Shown: one piece after another, positions 42,284 through 50,930 of the stretch | Layout of the letters: each line of letters begins with the position of its first letter | How positions within the stretch are numbered: the first letter of the stretch is position 1 | Position numbers and translations under genes: made by a program | Notes under the pieces: generated by a model | What the model was told of the DNA's origin: nothing | The model's input: only the letters and a program-made list of their open reading frames with translations | Database searches by the model: none | Assembly (NCBI RefSeq): GCF_013416325.1 | Contig: NZ_JACCGK010000019.1 | Location: 16,574 to 80,573, forward strand | From: Vreelandella sedimenti | Lineage (GTDB): Bacteria > Pseudomonadota > Gammaproteobacteria > Pseudomonadales > Halomonadaceae | Direction: 5' to 3' | Length of the DNA: 64,000 nucleotides

Positions 42284-43039
42284 TTACTTAACCGCCCGTT
42301 TAGAGAGTGAGGCGCGTAGCTTGTCGAAGTCAGTCTGAGGTACTTGCACGGCTGAACCGTATTTACCACTGAACCATTCCTGGGTCGTGGCGGGGCACTG
42401 GCTAATCAGTCGCTGGATCTGTCCGGCCTGAAAGGGCGTTACTAGCTTGATACCCACTTTGGTACTGGTCTTGCCATTGTCATCCTGGCCCCTTGTGGTG
42501 ATGTTGAGTAGGGCGCAGAGTACGTAGCGCTTGCCGTAGCTGGTGGAAGAGCCAAACGCCTGCACCGCGTTCTTGTTGCCGCTTATGTCGGCAGGTAGCA
42601 ACATGCTGGTTTCTTCACGGTGGCCATCCTTATGCATCAGCACACCGGTCACCTCAATACCACGCTCCTGCGTCTGAATACGAAAGCTCACCGCAAAGCC
42701 GTGTTTCTGCATGATGGGGCGCACGGTATCGACGATATCTTCCAGCGTGGCGTAGCAGCCGTTGTTGGTTTGCCCGCGCTCTTCAATGCTGGGCAGTTCG
42801 GTCTGCATCGCCGCCATGGCAGCGCTATAGGCCATCATGGCCTGGCGATCCATTACCCGTTCCTGCATCTGTAGCAAGCGTTCCATCTTATCGATGTCGA
42901 CGTCCGGGTTGAGTGCCGCACGTTCTATCACCTGGATGATGGCCGTACTTTCCGCAAGGTGTGGCGGGGATGCTCCAGGAACAGCTTGTAAAGAGGATGC
43001 AGACGTCTCGTGATTTACCACATTAGCTTTGGTGGCCAT
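42284..43039 (-). CDS. ERF-family single-strand annealing protein
   Basis: A 251-residue recombinase of the ERF superfamily. The core (about residues 50-170) shows MQTELPSIEERG, YATLEDIVDTVRPIMQKHGFAVSF and GSSTSYGKRYVLCALLNI, the family pattern. It anneals complementary single strands and works with the YqaJ exonuclease, as in lambda Red-type systems. The N-terminal 35 residues are disordered. A small gene of 56 residues lies upstream in the same direction, and the three probably form one transcript. Confidence 0.88.
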   Translation of the reverse strand: MATKANVVNHETSASSLQAVPGASPPHLAESTAIIQVIERAALNPDVDIDKMERLLQMQERVMDRQAMMAYSAAMAAMQTELPSIEERGQTNNGCYATLEDIVDTVRPIMQKHGFAVSFRIQTQERGIEVTGVLMHKDGHREETSMLLPADISGNKNAVQAFGSSTSYGKRYVLCALLNITTRGQDDNGKTSTKVGIKLVTPFQAGQIQRLISQCPATTQEWFSGKYGSAVQVPQTDFDKLRASLSKRAVK

Positions 43040-43061
43040 GACAAGGCTCCTTCAATAGGGG

Positions 43062-43232
43062 TTAAAGATCGGCGGGAAGTTCGTGCGGGGGAACGGGGCA
43101 TAGGTGCAGCTCGGTGCGATACAGCTGTCCTTTTGCCATCACGTAGGTTTCGGCATAGGTTTGATCCTGGGTGAGCAGTCGTTCGGTCAGTTGGGTTAAG
43201 GCGATATCTAAATCGGGGCTAAGAGAGGCCAT
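43062..43232 (-). CDS. Small hypothetical protein upstream of the ERF gene
   Basis: A 56-residue protein from ATG 43232 (a GTG four codons upstream is possible; GTGGAGC acts as ribosome site). It is helical and acidic at the start, with a YVMAKGQLYRTELHLCPVPPHELP end. I do not recognise it. It lies 22 bases upstream of the ERF start in the same direction, so it belongs to the recombination operon. Confidence 0.55.
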   Translation of the reverse strand: MASLSPDLDIALTQLTERLLTQDQTYAETYVMAKGQLYRTELHLCPVPPHELPADL

Positions 43233-43255
43233 GATGTGCTCCACGTAAAAGCAAA

Positions 43256-43282
43256 AAGCCCAGCCTGTTAGTGGCTGGGCTT
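43256..43282 (-). terminator. Terminator after the DUF932 gene and its peptide gene
   Basis: A perfect 10-bp stem AAGCCCAGCC/GGCTGGGCTT with a 7-base loop. On the minus strand it runs into TTTTTGC. It separates the DUF932/peptide unit from the ERF operon. Confidence 0.85.
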
Positions 43283-43288
43283 ATCGCG

Positions 43289-43351
43289 CTATCCAATGAG
43301 GGGTAAGACAAAAACCAGGAAAATCAGCATTAGAATGATCAGAAACAGCAT
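43289..43351 (-). CDS. 20-residue hydrophobic peptide gene coupled to DUF932
   Basis: A complete micro-gene of 20 codons and TAG. All residues but the final Pro-Leu-Ile-Gly turn are strongly hydrophobic (MLFLIILMLIFLVF at the start), so the product is one bare membrane helix with no charged residue. Its ATG is one base from the DUF932 stop, and GGTGAG in the last DUF932 codons serves as ribosome site. A terminator follows at once. It could be a small membrane regulator or a toxic peptide; no family is recognised. Confidence 0.5.
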   Translation of the reverse strand: MLFLIILMLIFLVFVLPLIG

Positions 43352-43352
43352 G

Positions 43353-44321
43353 TCAGCTCACCAGGGCAAGGGCCGTTTGTAGCGCCTCTTGCTTCAGCTG
43401 CGCCCCTTGGCCAAACCACGCGGAATCCAGACGGGTATCGTTGCTGCGAGCCCGCTTGTCGTGATCCACGTACTCGGTCACGGCATTGAGCAGACCCCAG
43501 GCAGTGTCTTTGGCCGTGTCGAGGTGGGAGCCGCGGCCTTCGCCGTGGTAAAGCTTCTGTACCTTGTTGAGCGCCCGATAGTTAGGCAGCTTGGAAGGAT
43601 CTTCGATTGGCTTATCGATACCGCAGAGCACTGACTGGAAATACTGCTGCGCCTCGCGATGATCGATCTTACGTTCTGCCAGGGCCTTCATGCGGTACAT
43701 GAAGTCATTCCACTGGGAAACAGAAATACCTAGTTGGCTTTTTAACGCACGTGGATCGAACTCCGACCGGTGGGGTACCTTCACTGCCTGCGACGTGCCA
43801 TCCACCGCAATCTGCAGCGTGTTGTTACACACCACCCGCACCGTGGTGGGTGTCGCCATGGTGGCCAGCGTGCCGTCACAGGAGGTTGCCAATAGTAGGT
43901 AGTCGTTGACCTCATCCTGGCCTTTCAGGGAGGTGCTTAAACCACTGCGCGCCAAGGCCCAGAACTTACGCCCGCCTTTCAGTACCCCAGCGGTTTCCAG
44001 CTCGTATCCAGCGTACTCGGTGAGGTCGCGGTAAAACTCCAGAATCTCCTCGGGCTGCACCACCTTATAACGCTGTGATACCACCGATAACGGTGCCTTG
44101 GTATCCGAGCGGTAGAGCACTTTCTGTTCAGGGAACGAGTGAATGCTGCCCAAGTGACTGGCACCCTCGGCAATAAAGCGCACCGGGGCTTCTTCAATGT
44201 GCCAGTTCATTCCGGCCTGTTGCTGCCAGACCTCTAACGGTTGTTGACGGGATAGCTGCTGTCCCAGGCCGTGCCAAGGGGTAGCGCCGACGTAAGCCAT
44301 TTGTTCAACGAGATGAGCCAT
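43353..44321 (-). CDS. DUF932 phage/plasmid-related protein
   Basis: A 322-residue protein of the DUF932 family common on plasmids, ICEs and phages. It starts MAHLVEQMAYVGATPWHGLG, and the conserved SVVSQRYKVVQPEEILEFYRDLTE segment, ALARSG, and the TPTTVRVVCNNTL segment are all visible. The molecular role is unknown; its constant neighbourhood with annealing and exonuclease genes points to DNA metabolism. The start is ATG 44321 rather than an upstream frame extension. It ends directly before the peptide gene. Confidence 0.85.
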   Translation of the reverse strand: MAHLVEQMAYVGATPWHGLGQQLSRQQPLEVWQQQAGMNWHIEEAPVRFIAEGASHLGSIHSFPEQKVLYRSDTKAPLSVVSQRYKVVQPEEILEFYRDLTEYAGYELETAGVLKGGRKFWALARSGLSTSLKGQDEVNDYLLLATSCDGTLATMATPTTVRVVCNNTLQIAVDGTSQAVKVPHRSEFDPRALKSQLGISVSQWNDFMYRMKALAERKIDHREAQQYFQSVLCGIDKPIEDPSKLPNYRALNKVQKLYHGEGRGSHLDTAKDTAWGLLNAVTEYVDHDKRARSNDTRLDSAWFGQGAQLKQEALQTALALVS

Positions 44322-44340
44322 GATGAAAACTCCTAGCAAT

Positions 44341-44372
44341 AAAAAAACGCTGACGAAAATCGCCAGCGCTTT
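44341..44372 (-). terminator. Terminator after the glycine-zipper protein gene
   Basis: A stem AACGCTGACGA/TCGCCAGCGCTT with one mismatch and an AAA loop. On the minus strand it is followed by TTTTTTT. Confidence 0.78.
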
Positions 44373-44413
44373 ATGGTTGGAAAGTTAGGGGTAAGTCGAT
44401 TAATGGTGACGAA

Positions 44414-44755
44414 TTAACGAGGTGAAGTGTAGGAGTGGGGTAATTGCCGGAAGGCATGACCACACGATATGCATAGCCAGGAAACTCCTTCACCGAGTGG
44501 CAATTTCTGGGTGAAAAATTGGGTTGCGACGCGCGAGCCTGCCTGACTACCGAACACAGCACCCATCACGGCAGTGGGCAGTTTGGCTAACGGGAAGCGG
44601 GTTGAGGCCATCGATAAAGGGGACGTTAGGGTATAGGACTCGCGCCACGCGCCAATGGCAGCGCCGACAAGGCTGCCGCCAACGGTGCCGATACGTTGGG
44701 CGGTTTCAAAGTTAAGCGTGCATGGGGCTGCACAGCGCAGGCAAGGCGGGGACAT
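44414..44755 (-). CDS. Small protein with two CxxC pairs and a glycine zipper
   Basis: A 113-residue protein from ATG 44755 (AGGAGTG upstream). It has an N-terminal CLRCAAPC cluster and a C-terminal WLCISCGHAF pair, which together could hold a zinc ion. Between them lies GTVGGSLVGAAIGAW and a VMGAVFGSQAGSRVA stretch, glycine-zipper segments typical of membrane-inserting helices. No known family is recognised. It is placed on its own between the DUF932 unit and umuD, with its own terminator. Confidence 0.6.
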   Translation of the reverse strand: MSPPCLRCAAPCTLNFETAQRIGTVGGSLVGAAIGAWRESYTLTSPLSMASTRFPLAKLPTAVMGAVFGSQAGSRVATQFFTQKLPLGEGVSWLCISCGHAFRQLPHSYTSPR

Positions 44756-44876
44756 AAACAACACTCCTATAGGTGTCAAAGTGATCCCGTGTGCAGGATT
44801 CATAGGAGTGATATAGGTCTGTAATTTTTTGGCTTTGACCTTTGAGTGCTTGCTTCATGAAACTCCTTTACTGATA

Positions 44877-44892
44877 CTGTTCATATATACAG
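44877..44892 (+). promoter_or_regulatory. LexA (SOS) box upstream of umuD
   Basis: CTGTTCATATATACAG fits the LexA consensus CTGT-N8-ACAG exactly, 18 bases before the umuD ATG. It overlaps the likely promoter, so LexA would repress umuDC until DNA damage. Confidence 0.9.
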
Positions 44893-44910
44893 TAAAATAG
44901 GTAGCCTATT

Positions 44911-45357
44911 ATGTCATCGAACGTTTCACTCCTGGGCCGCGCAGACACCATGGCCTCGTCACTACCCTTGCCGCTCTATTCAACCGCCGTGCGCGCGGGA
45001 TTTCCTTCGCCCGCCGATGATCACTTGGATACCGAGCTAGATCTGCACCGCTACGTCGTTAAACGCCCAGCCTCGACCTATTTTGCTCGTGCCGAAGGTT
45101 ATTCAATGATCGGAGACAGCATCCACCCTGGGGACTTATTGGTGGTGGATCGCAGCCTGGAAGCGCTGCCTGGTCGGATTGTGGTGATCTGCGTAGATGG
45201 GGAAATGACTGTTAAGCGTCTGGAGCGCGTTGGTCAGCGTACCTACCTCAAAGCAAGCAACCCCAATTTTAAGCCGATTCCCCTTGATGGACGCGAATCC
45301 CAAGTATGGGGTGTAGTGACCGACGTGATTCACAATCTGCTGAGGGCACTGCCGTGA
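44911..45357 (+). CDS. umuD: UmuD-type self-cleaving SOS protein
   Basis: A 148-residue S24-family protein. The cleavage pair Ala-Gly is in VRAGFPSPA (about residues 28-36), the catalytic serine in EGYSMIGDSI (about 62-71) and the lysine in MTVKRLERV. RecA-stimulated cleavage would give UmuD', which joins UmuC as DNA polymerase V. Its stop overlaps the umuC GTG start. The LexA box just upstream controls both genes. Confidence 0.93.
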   Translation: MSSNVSLLGRADTMASSLPLPLYSTAVRAGFPSPADDHLDTELDLHRYVVKRPASTYFARAEGYSMIGDSIHPGDLLVVDRSLEALPGRIVVICVDGEMTVKRLERVGQRTYLKASNPNFKPIPLDGRESQVWGVVTDVIHNLLRALP

Positions 45358-46631
45358 TTGCACTCGTTGACTGCAACAACTTTTATGTCAGTTGCGAGCG
45401 CGTTTTTGATCCAATGCTGGAAGGGCGTCCGGTAGGGGTGCTGTCGAATAACGATGGTTGCGTCGTTGCCCGTAGCAACGAACTCAAAGCCCTGGGTGTT
45501 GAGATGGGGACGGCCATGCACTTGTTACCGCCCGCGATTCGTCGCCAGGCTGTGCTGCTATCCAGTAACTATGCGTTATACGGCGATATGTCCCAGCGGG
45601 TAACTGAGGTGCTAGGCGAGTTTTCGCCCCATGTGGAGGTGTACTCCATTGATGAAAGCTTTGTCGGGTTTCAGGGCTTTGACCCAGATTCGCTGGAGGC
45701 GCGGGGCCAAGCCATGCGCGATACCGTTCGACAGTGGACGGGCATTCCCGTGTGCGTGGGGTTTGCACCTACCCGCGTACTCGCCAAAGTGGCGAATCAA
45801 GCGGCTAAAAAACATCCTGCCTACAAGCAGCATGGCGTATGTAAGCTAACCGCTGATAGTGAAGCGACCAAAGCATTGCTAAAACAGTTGCCGGTAACCG
45901 AGCTGTGGGGCGTGGCACGCCGTACCGGTGAACGATTAAGCGTAATGGGTATTGATACCGCATGGGATCTGCGTGAGGCAGACGCTAAGCGTATTAGGCA
46001 GCGCTTTAGTGTGGTTCAGGAACGCATCGTATGGGAGCTACGCGGGCAATCCGCCATCCAGCTTGATGACATGAGTCTACCTAAAAAACAAATCATGGTG
46101 TCGCGTTCATTCGGCAGGCTTACCGGCAACCCCCATGACTTACGCGAAGCCTTAAGGCATCACGCCGCGAGGGCAGCAGAAAAGCTGCGCAAACAGCAAA
46201 GTGTAACCAGTGCCGTGATGGTGTTTTTGCGAACCAACCCATTCCGTACTGACTTACCGCAATATCAACAACGTGTGGTTGTCTCTCTAGAGAGGCCCAC
46301 CGATGATAGCCGCGATATCATCGCCTCAGCGGTACAAGGCCTACGCCGTCTCTGGCGCAAGGGCTACGCCTACCATAAAGCAGGTCTGATGCTGCTCGAC
46401 CTTTCACCTAAGGCCAACCGACAGCTTACCCTCACTGAAACCCCGCAAACCGACGAAGAGGCTAAACGCAGTGAACGGCTGATGGCGACGATGGATAAGC
46501 TCAATCGTGAACTAGGTAAAGGAACGGTACAGCTTGGTCTACCCCGTAAAGGCAATGCATGGGCGCTGCGCAGTGAACGACGTACGCCGCGGTACACCAC
46601 ACAGTGGAACGAGCTTCTGGTCGTTAAGTAG
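45354..46631 (+). CDS. umuC: UmuC-type Y-family DNA polymerase V subunit
   Basis: A 425-residue translesion polymerase catalytic subunit. It opens with IALVDCNNFYVSCERVFDP, carrying the first catalytic Asp, then has VLSNNDGCVVARS and the YSIDESFVGF motif with the other acidic residues; a helix-hairpin-helix and little-finger domain follow, and DUF4113-like sequence ends the protein. The start is GTG 45354, overlapping the umuD stop by four bases; a longer frame from 45306 only repeats umuD sequence in another frame. It is error-prone and SOS-induced. Confidence 0.94.
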   Translation: MIALVDCNNFYVSCERVFDPMLEGRPVGVLSNNDGCVVARSNELKALGVEMGTAMHLLPPAIRRQAVLLSSNYALYGDMSQRVTEVLGEFSPHVEVYSIDESFVGFQGFDPDSLEARGQAMRDTVRQWTGIPVCVGFAPTRVLAKVANQAAKKHPAYKQHGVCKLTADSEATKALLKQLPVTELWGVARRTGERLSVMGIDTAWDLREADAKRIRQRFSVVQERIVWELRGQSAIQLDDMSLPKKQIMVSRSFGRLTGNPHDLREALRHHAARAAEKLRKQQSVTSAVMVFLRTNPFRTDLPQYQQRVVVSLERPTDDSRDIIASAVQGLRRLWRKGYAYHKAGLMLLDLSPKANRQLTLTETPQTDEEAKRSERLMATMDKLNRELGKGTVQLGLPRKGNAWALRSERRTPRYTTQWNELLVVK

Positions 46632-46931
46632 ATCAAGCATCGGTTTATATTTTTGCCATGCTAAACAAATTAAACTATTGATAAAGTTGATGAAGAAAAC
46701 ATCGGTGTGACCAAAGTGCCGTAAGGATGGACCCTTAAGCACGACGTCACGACGTTGAGAGCAAAAAAATCATAAAAACACCATATAGGTTGGCAATTTA
46801 CGAAATTCTTGGCAGCGAACGTCGTCTTGTCGTGGATACTCCATCAAGAACTTCGCGTTGTAAGGCACGTCAATAGTGCATTGGGCAACGTGCTGTGTCT
46901 TCGAGGGACTTATAAAAAAGTTGAATAACAT
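46632..46931. other. Gap between umuC and the primase-like gene
   Basis: About 300 bases between two convergent genes. A short CACGACGTCACGACGTTG near-palindrome lies at about 46740. No reading frame or clear terminator is seen. Confidence 0.4.
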
Positions 46932-48614
46932 TCATAAGAAATCCCTTTCCTCACAGCCTAGCACCGAATGCTCGCTGCCTGATGTTTGTCCATTGCTCAC
47001 AGAAATACTGTGGGGAGAGGGGGTGGGTCCGATCACCCAGTGGCGCTTCGAGCCACGTTTACCGTTGCTATAGCAGATTATCCCTTGGGCATTGAGCAGT
47101 GAGGCAGCTCGCTTGAACGCTGCGCCAAGGCCACGGGGCTCACGCGGCCATTGGCTACCCAAAGTGCAACTCGGCCGATATTTTGTCAAAATGGCGAGCC
47201 ACACTCCCGTTGGTTTTTCAACGGCTTCCGTGATGGCCTCGATTTTAAGATATTTAATGAGAGCTTGAGCAACCGGTTCCTCTTCGGTCATCTCGCAGAG
47301 CCGATCACTACGATACGCCTGATACTGTGTCCAGAAGCCTTCTGAGTTCCCGACCAAACTATCGGAAACAATCATTCCAATTCGGCAGAAGTCTTGCCAG
47401 TTGCCCGGCACTTCTCGTTCTAATCTCACTTGGTCAATATTGGCATGTGCCTTGCCAAGCAGTGTAAGCAGTGCGCTGAAAGCGCAAGTCTGATCCATCG
47501 GTGTCAGGTTTTCATGACGAGTTTTTATCCGGTAAGTCTCACGTGGTTTAGCAATAGAGGGGGACGGCATCTCTAGACTCAAAGTGAGCTCAGCTAATTC
47601 ATCATGACAAATAACTGGTTCTAAACTGCTTAGAACGCAAGGGCGTGACACATCCAAACTGGATGTAGTCTCATTACCGTCGTTTGCTCTCCATTCTAGT
47701 TGAGTGGTACAGAGCAACTCAAACAAGCGACGCTGTACTACTGCACTCAAAGGCGCTTCAACGTTTTCTAGGCTAATGACTTGATGCTGCCAAGCAAGCC
47801 GGTTTACTTTTTTCACAGTTGTGGGTATATCACGTATTGCAGTTTCCTTAATCACTGGATCAACTAAGTTTTTGATGATGCGTTGAAGTAGTGACATGCC
47901 ACTTTTAGGCTCTCCCGTGAGCTCTAAAGCTAATTGTTGTCGTTCTGGCATTAGGCACAACACCATATATGTGTAAATTAACAGCTCTCGATCCTTTGGT
48001 AGCGCCACGTAAGTCTCCATGACGTTCAGGTCTGCACTGCGCCCATGCGTGTGTAACTCGCTGTAGGGGCGACTATTGATGGGCTGCCAGTAAGGATAGT
48101 GTTGTTGGGGGCGAACCATTGATTCATGCCCCGAGGGGAACATCATCACCTCGCCACCTAGTTCAATAAAGCGTTCGTTGCTTTCACCCAGCCAAGTTCG
48201 GCCGTTGCCGATAGTTCGAAAATCAGCTTGATTGAAGCGAATAATATCTAGTGCATTTTGGATGTTTTTGTCAGAAACATCACGATTACTGCTTTCAGCA
48301 ACAATTTTTTTGATGATCGGTGCAATCATCTCTGCTTCCATTATTAGCACGGGACCTGATGAATGTGGCAAGAGGAAATTAACCCCGTTGGGGTCTATGG
48401 CTAGTCGATAATAATGGTGAATAATTTCCCTGACGAGATTGGCATTGCAAAGCTTGGGTAGTCGTCTGGTGCGGGGTATAGACGGCATTAAATGCCCCAG
48501 TGATGCACCTACAGAGGAAATAGGCTGATCAGCTTGTTGGGAGTGAGAAGGTTGGTTGGAAAGAAGTATGCCGTCCAAAGCATGTTCTTGAGAATGAAAA
48601 CTATCATATGTCAT
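46932..48614 (-). CDS. Primase/helicase-like P-loop protein of the island, with altered Walker A
   Basis: A 560-residue protein that fits the phage/ICE D5-like helicase pattern: LLIYTYMVLCLMPERQQLALELTG leads into the P-loop region, followed by LLQRIIKNLVDP and later VNRLAWQHQVISLENVEAPLSAVVQRRLFELL (sensor/DNLS-like). In relatives the P-loop is of GEQGSAKS type; here it reads GEPKSGMS (residues 234-241), so the lysine that binds phosphate is Met. The lost lysine suggests an inactive or altered ATPase. The C-terminal 100 residues look like a winged helix. It probably took part in replication of the element. Distant homology is judged by pattern only. Confidence 0.6.
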   Translation of the reverse strand: MTYDSFHSQEHALDGILLSNQPSHSQQADQPISSVGASLGHLMPSIPRTRRLPKLCNANLVREIIHHYYRLAIDPNGVNFLLPHSSGPVLIMEAEMIAPIIKKIVAESSNRDVSDKNIQNALDIIRFNQADFRTIGNGRTWLGESNERFIELGGEVMMFPSGHESMVRPQQHYPYWQPINSRPYSELHTHGRSADLNVMETYVALPKDRELLIYTYMVLCLMPERQQLALELTGEPKSGMSLLQRIIKNLVDPVIKETAIRDIPTTVKKVNRLAWQHQVISLENVEAPLSAVVQRRLFELLCTTQLEWRANDGNETTSSLDVSRPCVLSSLEPVICHDELAELTLSLEMPSPSIAKPRETYRIKTRHENLTPMDQTCAFSALLTLLGKAHANIDQVRLEREVPGNWQDFCRIGMIVSDSLVGNSEGFWTQYQAYRSDRLCEMTEEEPVAQALIKYLKIEAITEAVEKPTGVWLAILTKYRPSCTLGSQWPREPRGLGAAFKRAASLLNAQGIICYSNGKRGSKRHWVIGPTPSPHSISVSNGQTSGSEHSVLGCEERDFL

Positions 48615-49389
48615 TAGGTTGGTTCCTTGGTTTTATTAGCAGGGGCGCGTGCTGTTCATAGTAATCATTACTCCGCATGTTTTATATCATGGTGATGAAC
48701 AGAAAGTTATGCATAGAAACTGATCCATGATGTCTTTTAAAAAAACCTCTCTTTCGCTAAATTTAATCCATAAGGCAATAAGTTTAAATTTATCAGATTT
48801 AATTAATGTGTCTAATGACTTTTTTTAATATCGAGTTTTATTTGTTGCTGGATGGTAAAAGAAGTATTTAAACTTGGTTGGACACCGATGGATAGATTAC
48901 TGCATGAACATAATTCAAGCAGTTATAAATAAAAGCTATGAGTCTGAAAGCTGTGCTTATATAGAGTTCTATATACGTGTAGGGTTTTCTCATCTGAAGG
49001 TAACACTGGGCTGCCAATCAGATAGATCATCGCATTAAAATTGCTCTCGTTCCGGTGGCCGCCTGTACTGGACAAGCTGACCTATCGGCTATATGTCGCG
49101 TAGGTTTCCTATTTCATTACCAGCGCACCGATGTTCTGGCCGATGCGGTACTGGCGGATTGCGCACGTGTCCTGTAAACGGCAGCATCACTCATATTAAG
49201 GAGGTAGGCTAAAAGAACCGGTCAGGCTGGTTGTAAGATTACCTTTGAGGGAGGGAATGCATAAAAGCCTGCCCAGTAAAATCGTCACTGGCCACGTGGA
49301 GTAAGCCTTACCTTTTTTTTAAAAAAGGACATTAGCGTGCCCAGGGTTAAGAATACTCAGGGAAAGAAAATTCTGTTGTCGTTATACAC
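48615..49389. other. Long gene-poor, AT-rich gap upstream of the primase-like gene
   Basis: About 775 bases. The first half is AT-rich and likely holds the promoter of the primase-like gene. A short plus-strand frame at about 49025-49180 (ALVPVAACTGQAD...ADAVLADCARVL) has no start codon with ribosome site and may be a gene remnant. Nothing else is recognised. Confidence 0.4.
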
Positions 49390-49653
49390 TTATCCAAAAA
49401 TAGTTTTACTGGGAAGAGTCATATTCTGAGTCATTGCGCGCCCAGTTGGGTCGCCATTGTTCGAGTAAGAAAAATGGACTTTTTGCTTTGGTATTTTAGC
49501 CACTTGCGTGAGATCGATAGCTAGGCGCAGAGCGGCTGAGGACATATTGTTTCCACTTAGCTGTTTAGGTAATAGGTAATATATATGTTCATTTAGAGAA
49601 TAAATAAGGGGTGTAGAGAAGCGAAAAGCCATCCACCAAGAGGAGGCCAACAA
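49390..49653 (-). CDS. Small hypothetical protein (uncertain)
   Basis: An 87-residue frame; an internal Met before SSAALRLAIDLTQVAKIPKQ gives a more protein-like 51-residue product. There is no clear ribosome site and no family match. It might be a fragment of a larger gene. Kept at low confidence because the surrounding kilobase has nothing else. Confidence 0.25.
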   Translation of the reverse strand: MLASSWWMAFRFSTPLIYSLNEHIYYLLPKQLSGNNMSSAALRLAIDLTQVAKIPKQKVHFSYSNNGDPTGRAMTQNMTLPSKTIFG

Positions 49654-49892
49654 GCCGACGATTTCCTCAATAAAACAGCAGCCTATCCAACCAACTTCAC
49701 GACCTAGACTAACGAAGCTATAGCGGCATAGTTAATTGCACAACCACGCCAGGATGAGCGTGGTGTTTCTGTTAATCATTACGCCTTCCCAGAAGCGTTG
49801 CACCGCTTCCTGGTTCCTCCCTTTAAAGACGCCATTACTCACGGCCTTTAAGCCGCTGCGTATGCATGTCTCATTGATAGCCTGGTACAACT

Positions 49893-50630
49893 ATGAAAAC
49901 TGTTAGCCTTAAACTGCGCAAGCGGGTTCCTGAAAATATGAAGCTTAAGTTTTTCTACGAATGCTACTACCGTGGTTGTGAAGTACTTACGCGACAGGGT
50001 CCTCTTATCGAAAACTATTTGGAAAGCACCTACGACGCTCTGCTATACGTCTGTGAAATGCAGAACAAAACATTCGTTTTCCGACTAGATCTTCGCTTTC
50101 CCGACGATATGCCACCTAACACTTTGCATGTATTGAACACATATATACGGCGTTTTTTGGATAATTATGAGGAGGAGTTAGCCTTATTGAGGCTAAAACA
50201 TCAATCACAGATCCACAGTACAAACTTTCGCAATGTGTGGTGCCGAGAGCAAAAAGACAGCGATAAGCCGCACTACCACTTGCTTATTTTGCTGAATGGG
50301 AATGCATTTCAACAACTAGGGAGCAGTAAGGAGTCCGCGTGGGGAGGATACCAAGACAATACCTTGATTCATGCGGCTATTCGCGCGTGGAGCCAAGCGC
50401 TTGAACTCCCAATATATAAAAATAAAGGGCTTGTCGAGATAGTGAAAAAGTGGAAACACGGTAGACGTACCAATAAATATTTCCTCTGCATGCTGCATAG
50501 AAACGATCCCTATAGCTTTGCGGAGGTGATGTACGTAGCTAGCTATCTCTGCAAGTACCACAGCAAACCCCTCGGTCAATGGGTTCACTGCTTTGGTGCT
50601 AGTCAAAAACCATTACACAGGAGAGTGTGA
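49893..50630 (+). CDS. Inovirus Gp2-like (YagK/YfjJ C-terminal) replication-type protein
   Basis: A 245-residue protein matching the YagK/YfjJ C-terminal or inovirus Gp2 family. The key segment is NFRNVWCREQKDSDKPHYHLLILLNGNAFQ (about residues 111-140, stated by parts): HYH with hydrophobic flanks is the HUH-type metal motif, preceded by a RLDLRFP strand; a LCKYHSK tyrosine helix near residue 220 could supply the nicking Tyr. Such genes sit on cryptic prophages and satellites next to AlpA. Whether it nicks DNA is inference. No ribosome site stands out. Confidence 0.78.
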   Translation: MKTVSLKLRKRVPENMKLKFFYECYYRGCEVLTRQGPLIENYLESTYDALLYVCEMQNKTFVFRLDLRFPDDMPPNTLHVLNTYIRRFLDNYEEELALLRLKHQSQIHSTNFRNVWCREQKDSDKPHYHLLILLNGNAFQQLGSSKESAWGGYQDNTLIHAAIRAWSQALELPIYKNKGLVEIVKKWKHGRRTNKYFLCMLHRNDPYSFAEVMYVASYLCKYHSKPLGQWVHCFGASQKPLHRRV

Positions 50631-50930
50631 TAAGACGAACAATAAGTGCCTATCCGGTGACACTTTGCTTCCATTCAGTACTGCTTAAGTAAGCGTCTGG
50701 TTTGGTGCTAGCTTTCATCGCGGTGAGCCATGCAATACCCACCTCTAAAGTGCTTCTAAAGGGTGAGTATTCTTTCCCATAAACATAAATAATTAATAAG
50801 TATTTGAAATTAAGGGGTTTTATTATTTTAAATAAGCATTAAAAGCTATTATTTCCATAGCTAGCATCTCGAATTGCGGTGGTAGTGGCGGCTCTCTATC
50901 ATTCACATATCAACCGAAAGGAGTTAAGCC
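50631..50930. other. AT-rich gap before alpA
   Basis: 300 bases between the Gp2-like gene and the AlpA-type gene, with a very AT-rich core at about 50780-50850 (TTATTTTAAATAAGC). I see no gene. The alpA promoter is presumably here. Confidence 0.4.
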
